Below are positions 1 to 8,886 of a stretch of DNA of 28,269 nt, piece by piece. Below the pieces are notes generated by a model that did not search any database, was not told where the DNA came from, and worked only from the letters and a program-made list of their open reading frames with translations. Numbering within the stretch: position 1 is the first letter of the stretch; each line of letters begins with the position of its first letter. The position numbers were made by a program, and so were the translations under genes. Source of the stretch: JAKSSE01 sp045597645 (lineage in GTDB: Bacteria; Bacillota; Clostridia; Lachnospirales; Lachnospiraceae). The stretch spans positions 1-28,269 of the forward strand of contig JAZLKM010000064.1 of assembly GCA_045597645.1 (NCBI GenBank), in the 5' to 3' direction.

Positions 1-1
1 G

Positions 2-70
2 GCGCTGGGATTGTTTTATATGAGCCCAGCTATGTACGGTAAGATATTGCAGAAAAAAGGATTGCTGTAG
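2..70 (+). CDS. C-terminal end of an upstream gene (partial)
   Basis: An open frame enters from the left edge and ends at TAG 68-70. Only the last 22 residues are visible; they are hydrophobic and then basic, ending KILQKKGLL. The stop abuts the start of the next gene (GTG 71 / ATG 74), so the two are probably co-transcribed. The family cannot be named from this tail. A glycosyltransferase or polysaccharide membrane protein would fit the neighbourhood, but that is context only. Confidence 0.6.
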   Translation, partial: ALGLFYMSPAMYGKILQKKGLL

Positions 71-73
71 GTG

Positions 74-1048
74 ATGAATCTAAAATCAAAAGTCTTGCTA
101 TACAAATATAGGCAGCTAGAGAAGGCCTATCATACAACGGCAGCAGGATATGTGGATTCTGAAAATGCACATGACTTAAACTATGCGCAGCGAGCGCTTC
201 CAAAGCTTGCAGAAGGAGAGAAGATACTCACTGAGCTACTTGAGAAAGGAGCTCCATTTGCGATAGGACGATTGGGGGAGACTGAATGTCGTACAACAGT
301 CCTTGGAATTATGGAGCATTTTCCAGTAAAAGAGAGAAATAAGGCAAAGCTACAGGAGCAGAGCTGGAACTGGTGCGAAGGAGCAGGTTTTTTTCCAAAT
401 GACGTGAATTATCTTCCTAAGTTTGCAGGGACAATAACAGATGCGCTAGGCGGACTTGACTATGTGGCACCTCTATGGTTTTCGGCGGAAGAGGAATACT
501 TAATAGAAAAGTATGCAAAGGCTGCGAAGCTAATCAGAATGACATCAGTTGATAGCTTCCCGAGGTCTGACACGCCGTGGACGGCTGCTTTAGCGGGCAA
601 GAAAGTGCTGGTGGTGAGTCCTTTTGCGAAGACTATTGAACGACAGTATCAAAATAGAGAGAGAATATATCCTGATAAGCCGGTGCTACCAGAATTTGAA
701 TTAATAACATTTAAGGCAGTTCAGACTCAGGCTAAGGAAGCGGATGACAGATTTAAGGATTGGTTTGAAGCGCTAGAGTGGATGAAGGCTGAAATACGAA
801 AGATAGATTTTGACGTGGCACTTCTGGGATGTGGTGCTTATGGGTTGCCACTTGCTGCTGACATCAAATCTAGCGGTAGAAGCGCGATACATACCTGTGG
901 CCAGACACAGTTACTGTTTGGTATAAAGGGCAGCAGGTGGAATGATGATGCAGAGGTTGTATCAAACTATAATAGTGCGTGGACATATCCTTCTATGGAG
1001 GAGACGCCGAAGAGGATAGATAGCTTTGAAGGAGGCTATTGGAAGTAG
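74..1048 (+). CDS. Putative GT-D fold glycosyltransferase (polysaccharide biosynthesis)
   Basis: A soluble protein of about 324 aa with no signal peptide or membrane segment. Near residue 65 it has GRLGETE, which resembles the R-x-G-(D/x)-x-E metal/nucleotide-sugar site of GT-D (former DUF1792) enzymes. Near residue 260 it has the block LLGCGAYGLPLAADIK followed by TCGQTQLLFGIKGSRW, which I recognise from proteins common in capsule and O-antigen clusters. The role is probably sugar transfer in the cytoplasm; donor and acceptor are unknown. ATG 74 is chosen, but GTG 71, one codon upstream, has slightly better spacing from the AAAGGA at about 56-61. The gene directly follows the upstream stop and precedes four more glycosyltransferase-type genes. 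Family assignment is fair; the exact reaction is not known. Confidence 0.75.
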   Translation: MNLKSKVLLYKYRQLEKAYHTTAAGYVDSENAHDLNYAQRALPKLAEGEKILTELLEKGAPFAIGRLGETECRTTVLGIMEHFPVKERNKAKLQEQSWNWCEGAGFFPNDVNYLPKFAGTITDALGGLDYVAPLWFSAEEEYLIEKYAKAAKLIRMTSVDSFPRSDTPWTAALAGKKVLVVSPFAKTIERQYQNRERIYPDKPVLPEFELITFKAVQTQAKEADDRFKDWFEALEWMKAEIRKIDFDVALLGCGAYGLPLAADIKSSGRSAIHTCGQTQLLFGIKGSRWNDDAEVVSNYNSAWTYPSMEETPKRIDSFEGGYWK

Positions 1049-1093
1049 TAAGAATAGCGCGAAAAGCAATTAGTTTAGAGCGCAGAGGAGAAT

Positions 1094-2101
1094 ATGACGC
1101 AGACAGTAGTATTAAGTACATTATTTGATAGTGGATATCTGGACAAGGGTCTGGTTATCTTTGATTCACTGTGTGAAAATGCGTCGGATTTTAGGCTCTA
1201 TGTATTTGCATTTGATGATAAGTGCTACGAAGTGCTTAAAAATGAGTACGATGACCCAAGGCTTATAGTAGTAAGGTACGAAGATTTTGAAACTGATGAA
1301 ATGCGGGTTGCCAGAGCCAATAGAGGTCCTAGGGAATACTGCTGGACATGTTCATGCCTTACGGTGAGACACGTGCTCACACATTTTGGAGAGTCAAATT
1401 GTGCGTGCATCAATTCGGATATGTACTTTTATTCAGATCCTGCAGTGCTACTCCAGGAGCTTATAGATAGTGGCTGTGACGCAGGAGTGGTGAGTCATAG
1501 GTTTAAGCCTTGCAAAGAGACTCAGGACATGATTGATATGACTGGTGAGTTTTGCGTTGAGTATAATACCTTCCTCAACACTGCAAGAGGAATGGCACTA
1601 CTTAACTGGTGGTGCGATAGAGTGCTGGAAAAGTGCCCACCTACCCCAGAAGATGGTCTGTTTGGAGATCAGAAATATGTCCAGATAATGTATGAGACCA
1701 AAGAAGGGGTATATGCTACCCAGAACCTTGGAGCGGGGGTGGCACCTTGGAATATAGCTTTGCACAGGGCAGACATTCCGATAGTATTTTTTCATTTTCA
1801 GCAGATACAGTACGTATCAGAGACATCGGCCTGCATCGGGGTTACCGAGTATCCTGGCAATCCAGACAAGCAGCTGATAGATGAAATATACCTGCCCTAC
1901 ATGCGTCTGCTGCAGGCAAAAAGAGAACTACTTAGAGACAAGTATGGAGTGGTATTACAGCAGCCGGAGCGATACATAAAACATAGATCCAATATTAGAA
2001 GATTTGTAGCTTACGTGCTCTTTTCTAAGGAAAGGGCACACAAGTTGGCTAAGGCTATAAGAATATTAACCAGAGGACATAAGGACTTCATTAAATGGTG
2101 A
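1094..2101 (+). CDS. GT-A type glycosyltransferase, GT8-like
   Basis: This 335-aa soluble protein starts with a Rossmann-like strand (VVLSTLFDSGYLDKG) typical of GT-A enzymes that bind nucleotide sugars. Near residue 110 it has CINSDMYFYSDP, an S-D-x-x-like metal-binding region equivalent to the DxD motif, and near residue 190 DGLFGDQKYVQ, the (D/G)DQ block seen in GT8-like transferases. The C-terminus is basic and could associate with the membrane. A GAGGAG ribosome binding site lies just before ATG 1094. Its last codons overlap the next gene's start (ATG 2095) by 7 bases, indicating translational coupling. Linkage, donor and acceptor cannot be read from the sequence. Confidence 0.8.
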   Translation: MTQTVVLSTLFDSGYLDKGLVIFDSLCENASDFRLYVFAFDDKCYEVLKNEYDDPRLIVVRYEDFETDEMRVARANRGPREYCWTCSCLTVRHVLTHFGESNCACINSDMYFYSDPAVLLQELIDSGCDAGVVSHRFKPCKETQDMIDMTGEFCVEYNTFLNTARGMALLNWWCDRVLEKCPPTPEDGLFGDQKYVQIMYETKEGVYATQNLGAGVAPWNIALHRADIPIVFFHFQQIQYVSETSACIGVTEYPGNPDKQLIDEIYLPYMRLLQAKRELLRDKYGVVLQQPERYIKHRSNIRRFVAYVLFSKERAHKLAKAIRILTRGHKDFIKW

Positions 2102-3030
2102 AAAACTATTACCCCGTAGCGGTATTTGCATACAAGAGAATAGATACACTGGAGAAGTGCCTTAGTTCGCTTGCTGCCTGTGACGGAGCAGATAAGACGA
2201 CGGTTAATGTCTATGTGGACGGAGCAAAGGGAGAGCAGGATAGACCTGGAAATGAGCAGGTGAAGTCGTATCTCGAGTCTTTTTTGCCAACAGCGGGATT
2301 TGCTAGCTACAGTGTCACTTGCCGAGAGAGCAATGTAGGGATACACGCGAATGTCATAGGAGGTATCACCGACACTTTAGAGAATAGTGCGGCTTGCATC
2401 GTGGTGGAGGATGACCTGGTGCTGGCACCAGATTTTCTGATATATATGGACGGAGCACTTGACTTTTATGCCGACGACAAGAGATATGCCAGCATATCAG
2501 GCTATACATACCCATTAAAACAGCTAAGAAAATATAAGCATGACGTGTTTACTCTGGGCAAGGGCCAGAGCTGGGGCTGGGCGACCTGGGCTGACAGATG
2601 GAGTCAGGTGGACTGGGACCTCAGAGATTTTGATGATTTTAAGGCAGACAGGAAGGCACAGAAGGCTTTTGACAGGCTGCAGTACGAACTGAGTGACTGG
2701 ATTATCACACAGGTGGATGCAGGTGAAGAGCAGTGGGACTGGGACTTCAGATGGTGCTATAACATCTTTAGAAAAGGTCAGCTGGTGGTATATCCAGCGA
2801 AAAGTCGTGTGCGCAACGAAGGCTTTGGCGGCGGAGGTACACATTGCTTTGGTGATGATTCCAAATTCAATGCGGCATTTTCTAAGGACTATAGAGAGTG
2901 TGTGTATGAGAAGCTTCCCATAAATAGGCGCCTTGAAAAGGCTACGGCTATGTATGGAGTGCGTACACTCAAGGTAAAAATAACAGATAATCTGGCAAAG
3001 ATTTTCCACGTAGGAGAGTATCGCAGATGA
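2095..3030 (+). CDS. Glycosyltransferase, GT2/GNT-I (GT13)-like
   Basis: This 311-aa protein opens with PVAVFAYKRIDTLEKCLSSL, the N-terminal nucleotide-binding strand of GT-A transferases. It carries VVEDDLVLAPDFL near residue 105 (an EDD metal site of the kind seen in GNT-I-like enzymes) and GQSWGWATWADRW near residue 160, a block characteristic of bacterial sugar transferases of this kind. No membrane segments are seen. The start overlaps the end of the preceding gene, and the stop overlaps the next gene's ATG (ATGA at 3027-3030), so the three genes form a tightly coupled operon. It probably adds one sugar to the lipid-linked glycan at the cytoplasmic membrane face. Confidence 0.82.
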   Translation: MVKNYYPVAVFAYKRIDTLEKCLSSLAACDGADKTTVNVYVDGAKGEQDRPGNEQVKSYLESFLPTAGFASYSVTCRESNVGIHANVIGGITDTLENSAACIVVEDDLVLAPDFLIYMDGALDFYADDKRYASISGYTYPLKQLRKYKHDVFTLGKGQSWGWATWADRWSQVDWDLRDFDDFKADRKAQKAFDRLQYELSDWIITQVDAGEEQWDWDFRWCYNIFRKGQLVVYPAKSRVRNEGFGGGGTHCFGDDSKFNAAFSKDYRECVYEKLPINRRLEKATAMYGVRTLKVKITDNLAKIFHVGEYRR

Positions 3031-3986
3031 TTAGTGTTATTATTCCAATATACAATGTAGAAAAATATCTGAATGCATGCGTAGAATCTGTGCTGGCTCA
3101 GACTTACACGGATTTGGAGATACTGCTTGTGGATGATGGAAGTATTGACCACTGCAGTGAAATGGTGGACCAGTGGGCACGCAGGGATAGCCGCATAAAG
3201 GCTATTCATAGAACGAATGGAGGTCTGTCTGCAGCAAGGAATACAGGAATGAACGCTGCGACAGGTGATTATATATATTTCCTTGATTCTGATGACATGA
3301 TAGAGCCGATGACCCTGGAATATCTGATAGGGGCCATAGAGAGTACGGGGAGCGATGCAGCATTTTGCGGAGTAAACGAGCATATAACTGAGGATATGAT
3401 GCAGCCTACAGGTCAGGTTGTATCGCCTGGTGAAGTGCAGGTGTACTCGGGACGTGAGATTATAAAGGGCAGCTACGACGAGCCATTTGGAGTCACTGGA
3501 ATATTTGCCTGGAACAAGCTATATCGGACCACGGATACCTGGTATGTGCGATTTCCTGAGGGGAGAATCAGGGAGGACGAATACACTACTCATCAGTTCC
3601 TGTGGCCACTTGAGAAGGTGGTATATGTACCGGCAAAGCTGTGCTGCTATAGACAGAGGTCAGGCAGTATCATGAATGCGGCAGGTGATGTAAAGCAGAT
3701 TGATCTAATGGATGCATACCTGGCACAGGTGAGATTTTTCCGAGATAAAAAGGATAAGGAGCTCTATACCATGAGGACCTCGCAGGTGGCAGAGGGACTT
3801 TTGTATAATATAGAGGAAGCTAGAAAAAATGGGCGAGATCACCTAGTGAGACTTTGGACCAGAATGCTTAGGGAGTTCTATGAAAGCGATTATAGGCGCG
3901 TGAAGGTAGCACCAAGGAGCCGCATACGAATGTGGGCATATATTAGTGCACCGGCGGTATACAGGATAATTTGGGGCAGAAAGTAG
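3027..3986 (+). CDS. Glycosyltransferase family 2
   Basis: This 319-aa protein is a classic GT2 enzyme. It begins ISVIIPIYNVEKYLNACVES, has LLVDDGSIDHCSE near residue 35, the acceptor-side block GGLSAARNTGMNAATGDY near 70, and the metal-binding FLDSDDMIEP near 90. The C-terminal third has the REDEY catalytic-type block (residues about 180) and a basic tail. The start codon overlaps the stop of the previous gene. The 142 bases that follow hold no gene or clear terminator, so transcription may continue into the exporter genes. Confidence 0.92.
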   Translation: MISVIIPIYNVEKYLNACVESVLAQTYTDLEILLVDDGSIDHCSEMVDQWARRDSRIKAIHRTNGGLSAARNTGMNAATGDYIYFLDSDDMIEPMTLEYLIGAIESTGSDAAFCGVNEHITEDMMQPTGQVVSPGEVQVYSGREIIKGSYDEPFGVTGIFAWNKLYRTTDTWYVRFPEGRIREDEYTTHQFLWPLEKVVYVPAKLCCYRQRSGSIMNAAGDVKQIDLMDAYLAQVRFFRDKKDKELYTMRTSQVAEGLLYNIEEARKNGRDHLVRLWTRMLREFYESDYRRVKVAPRSRIRMWAYISAPAVYRIIWGRK

Positions 3987-4128
3987 CAACAGCTAGTAAC
4001 AATGTAATGTTATATAGAAAAATAACGCCTTGTGACCATGTAATTGCGCTGAGCAGAGAATTAACTGATAAAAGAACTTAGAGACAACATATTATACTAC
4101 TTGCAGCAGGTGGTAATAGAAAGAGATT

Positions 4129-4971
4129 ATGAGCGAAGAATACGTAACACACATAAAATCAAAGACGGGCTGGTTTGAAATTAATTTCAAGGAGCTCTGG
4201 CGCTATAGGGATCTGATATACCTCTTTGTCAAGAGAGATTTTTCTGCGCAGTATAAGCAGACTATACTTGGACCACTGTGGTTTATCATCAATCCATTGC
4301 TGTCAACTTTTATATATACATTGGTATTTGGAACAATAGCGGGAATTGAGACCGAGGGCGTACCGAACTTTGTGTACTACATTGTGAGCTATGCTATCTG
4401 GAATTATTTTGCCACATGCATCACAGCCACATCAAATACATTTGTGTCCAACTCGGCAATATTTGGAAAAGTATATTTTCCACGAATTGTAACACCTATG
4501 TCGACTGTAATATTTTCAGCGATTAATTTTGTGGTAGTGCTTGTGATGAGCATTATTACTATGCTTATATATGCCATCCAGGGAGTGCAATTCAACATAA
4601 CTGCGTTTGTACTGTTTGTACCGGTGATTGTGATACAGACTGCGATTCTAGGCCTTGGATGTGGAATCATAGTATCCTCTCTGACTACTAAGTATCGCGA
4701 CTTGTCATTACTTGTGAGCTTAGGAGTACAGCTGTGGATGTATATCACTCCAGTCGTATACCCGATAGGTATGGCCTCTGAAAAGCTTCAGAAAATAATG
4801 TGGCTTAATCCAATGGCACCGATAGTTAATAACTTTAGATATGCGGTGATGGGGTGTGGAACCTTCGAATGGAATTACTGGTTCGTAAGTCTTGGAGTCA
4901 CAGTAGTGTTATTTGGAATTGGAGTAGTATTATTCAATCATATTGAGAAGTCATTCATGGATACGGTGTAA
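4129..4971 (+). CDS. ABC-2 polysaccharide exporter permease (Wzm/TagG type)
   Basis: This 280-aa membrane protein has about six hydrophobic segments and the typical N-terminal amphipathic lead-in (ELWRYRDLIYLFVKRDFSAQYKQTILGPLWFIINP) of the ABC-2 polysaccharide/teichoic-acid permease family. With the ATPase encoded next it should form the 2+2 exporter that moves a completed undecaprenyl-linked glycan across the cytoplasmic membrane. Length matches the family. The ribosome binding site is AAAGAGA before ATG 4129. It is separated from the ATPase gene by 134 bases containing a perfect 24-bp palindrome, which is unusual for this gene pair. Confidence 0.93.
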   Translation: MSEEYVTHIKSKTGWFEINFKELWRYRDLIYLFVKRDFSAQYKQTILGPLWFIINPLLSTFIYTLVFGTIAGIETEGVPNFVYYIVSYAIWNYFATCITATSNTFVSNSAIFGKVYFPRIVTPMSTVIFSAINFVVVLVMSIITMLIYAIQGVQFNITAFVLFVPVIVIQTAILGLGCGIIVSSLTTKYRDLSLLVSLGVQLWMYITPVVYPIGMASEKLQKIMWLNPMAPIVNNFRYAVMGCGTFEWNYWFVSLGVTVVLFGIGVVLFNHIEKSFMDTV

Positions 4972-4976
4972 GCGTG

Positions 4977-5026
4977 TCAGATCAGAACTATATCTGAAAA
5001 GAAGCTATATGTAATTACATATAGCT
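4977..5026 (+). promoter_or_regulatory. Two hairpins between permease and ATPase genes, one a perfect 24-bp palindrome
   Basis: A small stem TCAGAT/ATCTGA (4977-4997, 9-base loop) is followed by a perfect palindrome at 5003-5026 (arms AGCTATATGT and ACATATAGCT around AATT). The nearest T-run is about ten bases downstream and short, so a standard Rho-independent terminator is unlikely. A partial attenuator, an mRNA-processing or stability stem, or a dimeric repressor site are all possible. Confidence 0.5.
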
Positions 5027-5105
5027 AGAAGAAATTATTTTTGCGATAGATACATAATGGTTTTAAATCTAGCAATATAGAAAATAGTATGTAACGGGGA
5101 GCAGC

Positions 5106-6380
5106 ATGGATAAAGAACCGGTAATCAGAATAGAACATTTAAGTAAGGAGTATAGGCTTGGTGTCATCGGAAGTGGCACTTTGTCTCAGGACCTGCAGAG
5201 TGCTTGGGCTAGATTGCGAGGCAAGGAGGATCCGAACTCAAAAGTTGGTGATCTGGGGCAGTTTGGCAAGAAGTTCTGGGCACTTAAGGATATTAATCTC
5301 ACAATAAATAAAGGCGAAGCAGTGGGGATTATAGGTGCTAATGGCGCTGGTAAATCCACTCTTCTTAAGATACTTTCAAGGGTAACAATTCCAACTGAAG
5401 GCGACGCGTATCTCAATGGGCGAGTAGCCAGCATGCTTGAGGTAGGAACCGGCTTTCATGGTGAGCTGACCGGGCGAGAGAACATCTATATGAATGGGGC
5501 CATCCTTGGCATGAGTCGCAAGGAAGTGGACTCAAAGATAGAGGAGATAATTGATTTTTCAGAGTGCAGGCAGTTCATAGATACTCCTGTTAAGCGCTAT
5601 TCATCTGGAATGTATGTTAAGCTGGCGTTTGCAGTAGCAGCACATCTAGACGCAGAGATTCTCATTATGGATGAGGTACTGGCAGTAGGAGATGTAAAAT
5701 TCCAAAAGAAGTGCCTTGGTAAGATGGGAGATGTGGCCAACACAGATGGCAAGACGGTTCTTTATGTAAGCCACAATATGGCGACTATCAGACAGCTATG
5801 CACCAGATGCATAGTACTTTCACATGGTCAGGTAGTATTTGATGGTGATGTAGTGGATGCTATAGGTGTGTATCTGGAGAATGAAAAGTCTGACCTGGAG
5901 ACCTACTATGACCTGGATAATGCGAAGAGGCCGTTTATGGACCATGGCACTATCTGCAGACTGACAGCTCTTGAATTCATTGATAGAGAGTCTATGACTG
6001 TAAATAGTGGCGAGAAGATTAGATTTAAAATGTCATATAAGTCTAGCATACACATCGAAGACTTGAGGGCGTCGTTCCACTTCTACAGCGCCGACAGTAC
6101 GCCGGTTGGAACTATGCTGACAGGAATATTTGGCAGTATCAATGCGGGCGAGGAGAAGACAACAACCTTTGAAATAGATACCACAGGATTTGTGGCTGGC
6201 AAATATTATTTTATTATCGACTTGTTCACGTCAGGCGGCAACTGCGCTCACACCAGCTATGATCATCCGCTTGAGAGAATGTTCTTTGATATAGATGACA
6301 CTATGGTAGACAGATATGTCACATGGCATACACCAAGCTTCGGAAGCTTGCAGTTACACGATGCTATGGTCGTCGATTGA
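5106..6380 (+). CDS. ABC exporter ATPase with C-terminal glycan-binding domain (Wzt/TagH type)
   Basis: This 424-aa protein has Walker A GANGAGKST at residues 78-85, the family-typical GFHGELTGRENIYMNG at 117-131, the signature YSSGM at 165-169, Walker B ILIMDE at 185-190 and an H-loop VSHN near 223. Residues from about 260 to 424 form an extra beta-rich domain like Wzt_C, which in known exporters recognises the non-reducing end of the finished glycan and so couples chain completion to export. It pairs with the permease upstream. A GGGGAG ribosome binding site precedes ATG 5106. The stop codon lies inside the stem of an 11-bp hairpin (6372-6396). Confidence 0.94.
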   Translation: MDKEPVIRIEHLSKEYRLGVIGSGTLSQDLQSAWARLRGKEDPNSKVGDLGQFGKKFWALKDINLTINKGEAVGIIGANGAGKSTLLKILSRVTIPTEGDAYLNGRVASMLEVGTGFHGELTGRENIYMNGAILGMSRKEVDSKIEEIIDFSECRQFIDTPVKRYSSGMYVKLAFAVAAHLDAEILIMDEVLAVGDVKFQKKCLGKMGDVANTDGKTVLYVSHNMATIRQLCTRCIVLSHGQVVFDGDVVDAIGVYLENEKSDLETYYDLDNAKRPFMDHGTICRLTALEFIDRESMTVNSGEKIRFKMSYKSSIHIEDLRASFHFYSADSTPVGTMLTGIFGSINAGEEKTTTFEIDTTGFVAGKYYFIIDLFTSGGNCAHTSYDHPLERMFFDIDDTMVDRYVTWHTPSFGSLQLHDAMVVD

Positions 6381-6464
6381 GCGTAGCTCAATCGACATCG
6401 GTGAACCGAGAGACATTACGCTTTAAAATGTCACGAGGTCACCGGAACTCGCAGAAGCGAGTTC
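6372..6464 (+). promoter_or_regulatory. Hairpin-dense segment after the exporter ATPase gene
   Basis: Three consecutive foldable units are visible. The first is an 11-bp perfect stem with a GTA loop (GTCGATTGAGC/GCTCAATCGAC, 6372-6396) that contains the ATPase stop codon. The second is a nested stem, CGGTGA 6399-6404 with TCACCG 6439-6444, enclosing GACATT 6412-6417 with AATGTC 6427-6432. The third is a perfect 8-bp stem, GAACTCGC/GCGAGTTC, with an AGAA loop (6445-6464). None is followed by a T-run, so they are not ordinary terminators. They may control expression of the downstream glycosyltransferase gene or be a structured RNA. Confidence 0.5.
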
Positions 6465-6481
6465 ATACCTATTAAAGGGTA

Positions 6482-6554
6482 GGCGGTAAAGCGGGTGCGG
6501 CTGGGGCCGAGAATTACCGCTTGGCGAGTGTATTATAACAAGCGAGCGGTAAAA
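6482..6554. repeat. 39-bp intergenic palindromic element, copy 1, with an extra outward arm
   Basis: The core is TTACCGCT (6514-6521), 23 bases, then AGCGGTAA (6545-6552), framed by AA before and AA after. An additional arm GGCGGTAA occurs at 6482-6489, facing the first TTACCGC. The core has the same arm motif and exactly the same 23-base spacing as the copies at 10173-10219 and 13319-13361. An alternative inner pairing CGCTTG/CAAGCG (6518-6523 with 6539-6544) exists here. The element ends 14 bases before ATG 6569, within the leader of the GT4 gene. Confidence 0.65.
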
Positions 6555-6568
6555 GTACTTTAGGTAGC

Positions 6569-7975
6569 ATGAAAAGAAAGATTGTAACGATTAACTGCAC
6601 AGGATACGACGGCAGCACTGGTCAGATTATCAAGGACATAGATATATATACCGGTGATGAGTTTGAGTACGCTCACTACTATCAGATTCCAGAGAGTGAC
6701 GTACCAAATGGGCATCTTTTGACTAGCTGGAATGTGACAAGGTGCTACTATTATTTGTCTCGAATCACGGGAAATAGATACGGACTTGGCAGTAATCCAA
6801 CTAGAAAATTAATCGCTGGTATTAGGGATGAGTCGCCAGATTTGGTACATATTCATTGTCCGAATTTCCATACTATCAATCTATACAGGTTATTGAGTTT
6901 CCTCAAAGCAGAGAGTATTCCAACAGTTGTGACCAACCATGCCGAATTTTTCTACACAGGTGGATGTGCGTACACCTACGACTGTGAAAAATATAAAAGT
7001 GGCTGTAAGTCATGTGAAAGGCAGTTCGATGAGGTACACAAGTATCTAGTGAGGCGTACCGCAAGAGAGTGGCAGAGAATGAAGGAAGCATTTTCTGATG
7101 CCGAAAATATTACGCTGGTAGCTGTATCGGATTGGGCAGCTGACAAAATAAAGAGAGCGCCAATTACGGAGGGACTTCCAGTAGTAACAATAAAAAATGG
7201 TGTGAATACCGAGATATTTTGCTCATCGGCTGGTACTGCTGAGAGTGAACGTAGAATCAGTTTTTCTGGCAGAGGAAAAAATATCGAACAATATGTGGGG
7301 GAAGAATCCCTAAAAGATACAAAACCAGGCTTGGCCTGCAAGCCCCAGGCTAATTATAGGCATAAAATATTGCATGTGACCTCACATTTCAGTGACCGCG
7401 AGGGAGATATAAAGGGCGGCAGGTATCTGCTTGATCTGGCCAAGATGAGACCTAACTATGACTTTATCGTGGCTGGTGAATATGAAGAGATAGATAGTTT
7501 GCCGGAAAATGTAACGCTGCTTGGCAAAGTGTCAGATAAGGCAGAACTTGCCAGACTGTACAGGGAGGCGGATACAACTGTGCTTACCAGCCAGAAGGAA
7601 ACTTTCGGAATGGCTTACGCAGAAAGTGTGTGCTGCGGGACTAAGGTGGTAGCCTTCTATGCAGGAGGGACCGAGAGCATAGCGCTGCCAGACACTGCGA
7701 TATTTGTGGACTATGGTGATGTTGAGCAATTGGCGCAGGCGTTGGATGAGGCCATGGCAGAGCAAATATTATATGAGCCAATCTTGAGTCAAATGCCTTG
7801 TGAAGAGCAGACACAGCAGGAATTAGGGAAGAATGTAAAAAATAGAGTGCAGGCAAGCACGCTGAAACTGAATGTGTCGGAAAATGCCTGCAAGCATTTT
7901 TCTGCTGAGCGTATGGCGCATGAATATGCAGAATTATATAGGAAAATGCTAGTTAAGTCAGAACGATTTTCCTGA
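6569..7975 (+). CDS. Glycosyltransferase family 4, with two non-conserved insertions
   Basis: This 468-aa protein is a GT-B enzyme. The acceptor-side N-domain has HIHCPNFHTINLY near residue 92 and the Cys-rich block FYTGGCAYTYDCEKY followed by GCKSC (about 129-151) typical of WcaC-like GT4 enzymes. The donor-side C-domain has HVTSHFSDREGDIKGGRYLL and KETFGMAYAESVCCG with the E-x7-E retaining signature. Two hydrophilic stretches at about residues 217-262 and 398-444 do not look like the family core and lengthen the protein beyond the usual 380-410 aa. It should transfer a sugar to the lipid-linked glycan. The gene sits behind palindromic element copy 1; its ribosome binding site is weak. Confidence 0.87.
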   Translation: MKRKIVTINCTGYDGSTGQIIKDIDIYTGDEFEYAHYYQIPESDVPNGHLLTSWNVTRCYYYLSRITGNRYGLGSNPTRKLIAGIRDESPDLVHIHCPNFHTINLYRLLSFLKAESIPTVVTNHAEFFYTGGCAYTYDCEKYKSGCKSCERQFDEVHKYLVRRTAREWQRMKEAFSDAENITLVAVSDWAADKIKRAPITEGLPVVTIKNGVNTEIFCSSAGTAESERRISFSGRGKNIEQYVGEESLKDTKPGLACKPQANYRHKILHVTSHFSDREGDIKGGRYLLDLAKMRPNYDFIVAGEYEEIDSLPENVTLLGKVSDKAELARLYREADTTVLTSQKETFGMAYAESVCCGTKVVAFYAGGTESIALPDTAIFVDYGDVEQLAQALDEAMAEQILYEPILSQMPCEEQTQQELGKNVKNRVQASTLKLNVSENACKHFSAERMAHEYAELYRKMLVKSERFS

Positions 7976-8078
7976 GATGTGACTAGCGGGGATGGTTTAG
8001 GAAGCAGCCTACTACAGGCAGTCGTTGCCGAAGAGTGCTTGCAGATTACATAGAATAATAGAGGAAAGCAAAAACATA

Positions 8079-8885
8079 ATGCTTATATCAGTAGTAACAG
8101 TATGCCGCAATGCGGAAAAAATGATAGAAAAAACTATAAAGTCAGTTCTGGCTATGGAATTCACTGACTTCGAGCATATTATAATCGATGGTGCTTCGGA
8201 GGATGGGACCATGTCTGTAATCGACAGATATGCAGGAGAGTACGCCAAGAAAGGCATAGCATTCAGCGTAATATCTGAGCCTGATGGTGGAATATATGAC
8301 GCCATGAATAAAGGTATTAAAATGGCTCAGGGTGACTGGATAATGCTTCTAAACGCAGGCGATGCATACCATGACGGCAATGTCTTTAATGAAATTGAGC
8401 AGGCCACCAGGCGTTTTAGAGTCGATATACTTGCAGGTAATATGATTTTCCAGGAGGGATATCTGGGCAGAGTGTATCGCTCGAGAAAGACAAACCGCAT
8501 GAAGGAAGAGATGGCTCTCATGCACGCTACAATGTGTGTAAAGAGGGAGCTCTATGAGGCCAAGCCGTTTTCCACAGAATATAAGATATCTGGAGATTAT
8601 GAATGGAGCCTGTACTACTATCTCAATGATGCAAAGATTGAGATAATAGATATTATTATGGTAGATTTTGATGGCAATGGGGTGTCAAATAAGAATAAGA
8701 ATCTAGCACGATTGGAGAACTACCAAATACAGAGAAAGTACGGACTTCTGGGCAATGACAAGCCGCCGAGAAAACCTAACATCAAGAGTAGAATATATAA
8801 GAAAATCGCATATGTAAAACCATTGGCAAAACTGTATTATAAGTACGCCAACAGGACGCGGAGCGATATATATTATTTAGAGTAA
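8079..8885 (+). CDS. Glycosyltransferase family 2, WcaE-like
   Basis: This 268-aa protein begins ISVVTVCRNAEKMIEKTIKSV and has IIIDGASEDGTMSVI near residue 35, SEPDGGIYDAMNKGI near 68 and WIMLLNAGDAYHDG near 88. This is the set of motifs seen in WcaE-like GT2 enzymes of exopolysaccharide clusters, where the metal-binding site is the N-A-G-D block. ATG 8079 is preferred over the in-frame TTG at 8025 because homologous sequence starts at MLISVV and an AGAGGA lies upstream. No membrane segment is present. It is probably co-transcribed with the GT4 gene 103 bases upstream. Confidence 0.88.
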   Translation: MLISVVTVCRNAEKMIEKTIKSVLAMEFTDFEHIIIDGASEDGTMSVIDRYAGEYAKKGIAFSVISEPDGGIYDAMNKGIKMAQGDWIMLLNAGDAYHDGNVFNEIEQATRRFRVDILAGNMIFQEGYLGRVYRSRKTNRMKEEMALMHATMCVKRELYEAKPFSTEYKISGDYEWSLYYYLNDAKIEIIDIIMVDFDGNGVSNKNKNLARLENYQIQRKYGLLGNDKPPRKPNIKSRIYKKIAYVKPLAKLYYKYANRTRSDIYYLE

Positions 8886-8886
8886 A

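Noticed and set aside
8025..8078. TTG start giving an 18-residue N-terminal extension of the WcaE-like glycosyltransferase
   Set aside because: The extension (PKSACRLHRIIEESKN) has no family resemblance, and GT2 homology begins at MLISVV (ATG 8079).
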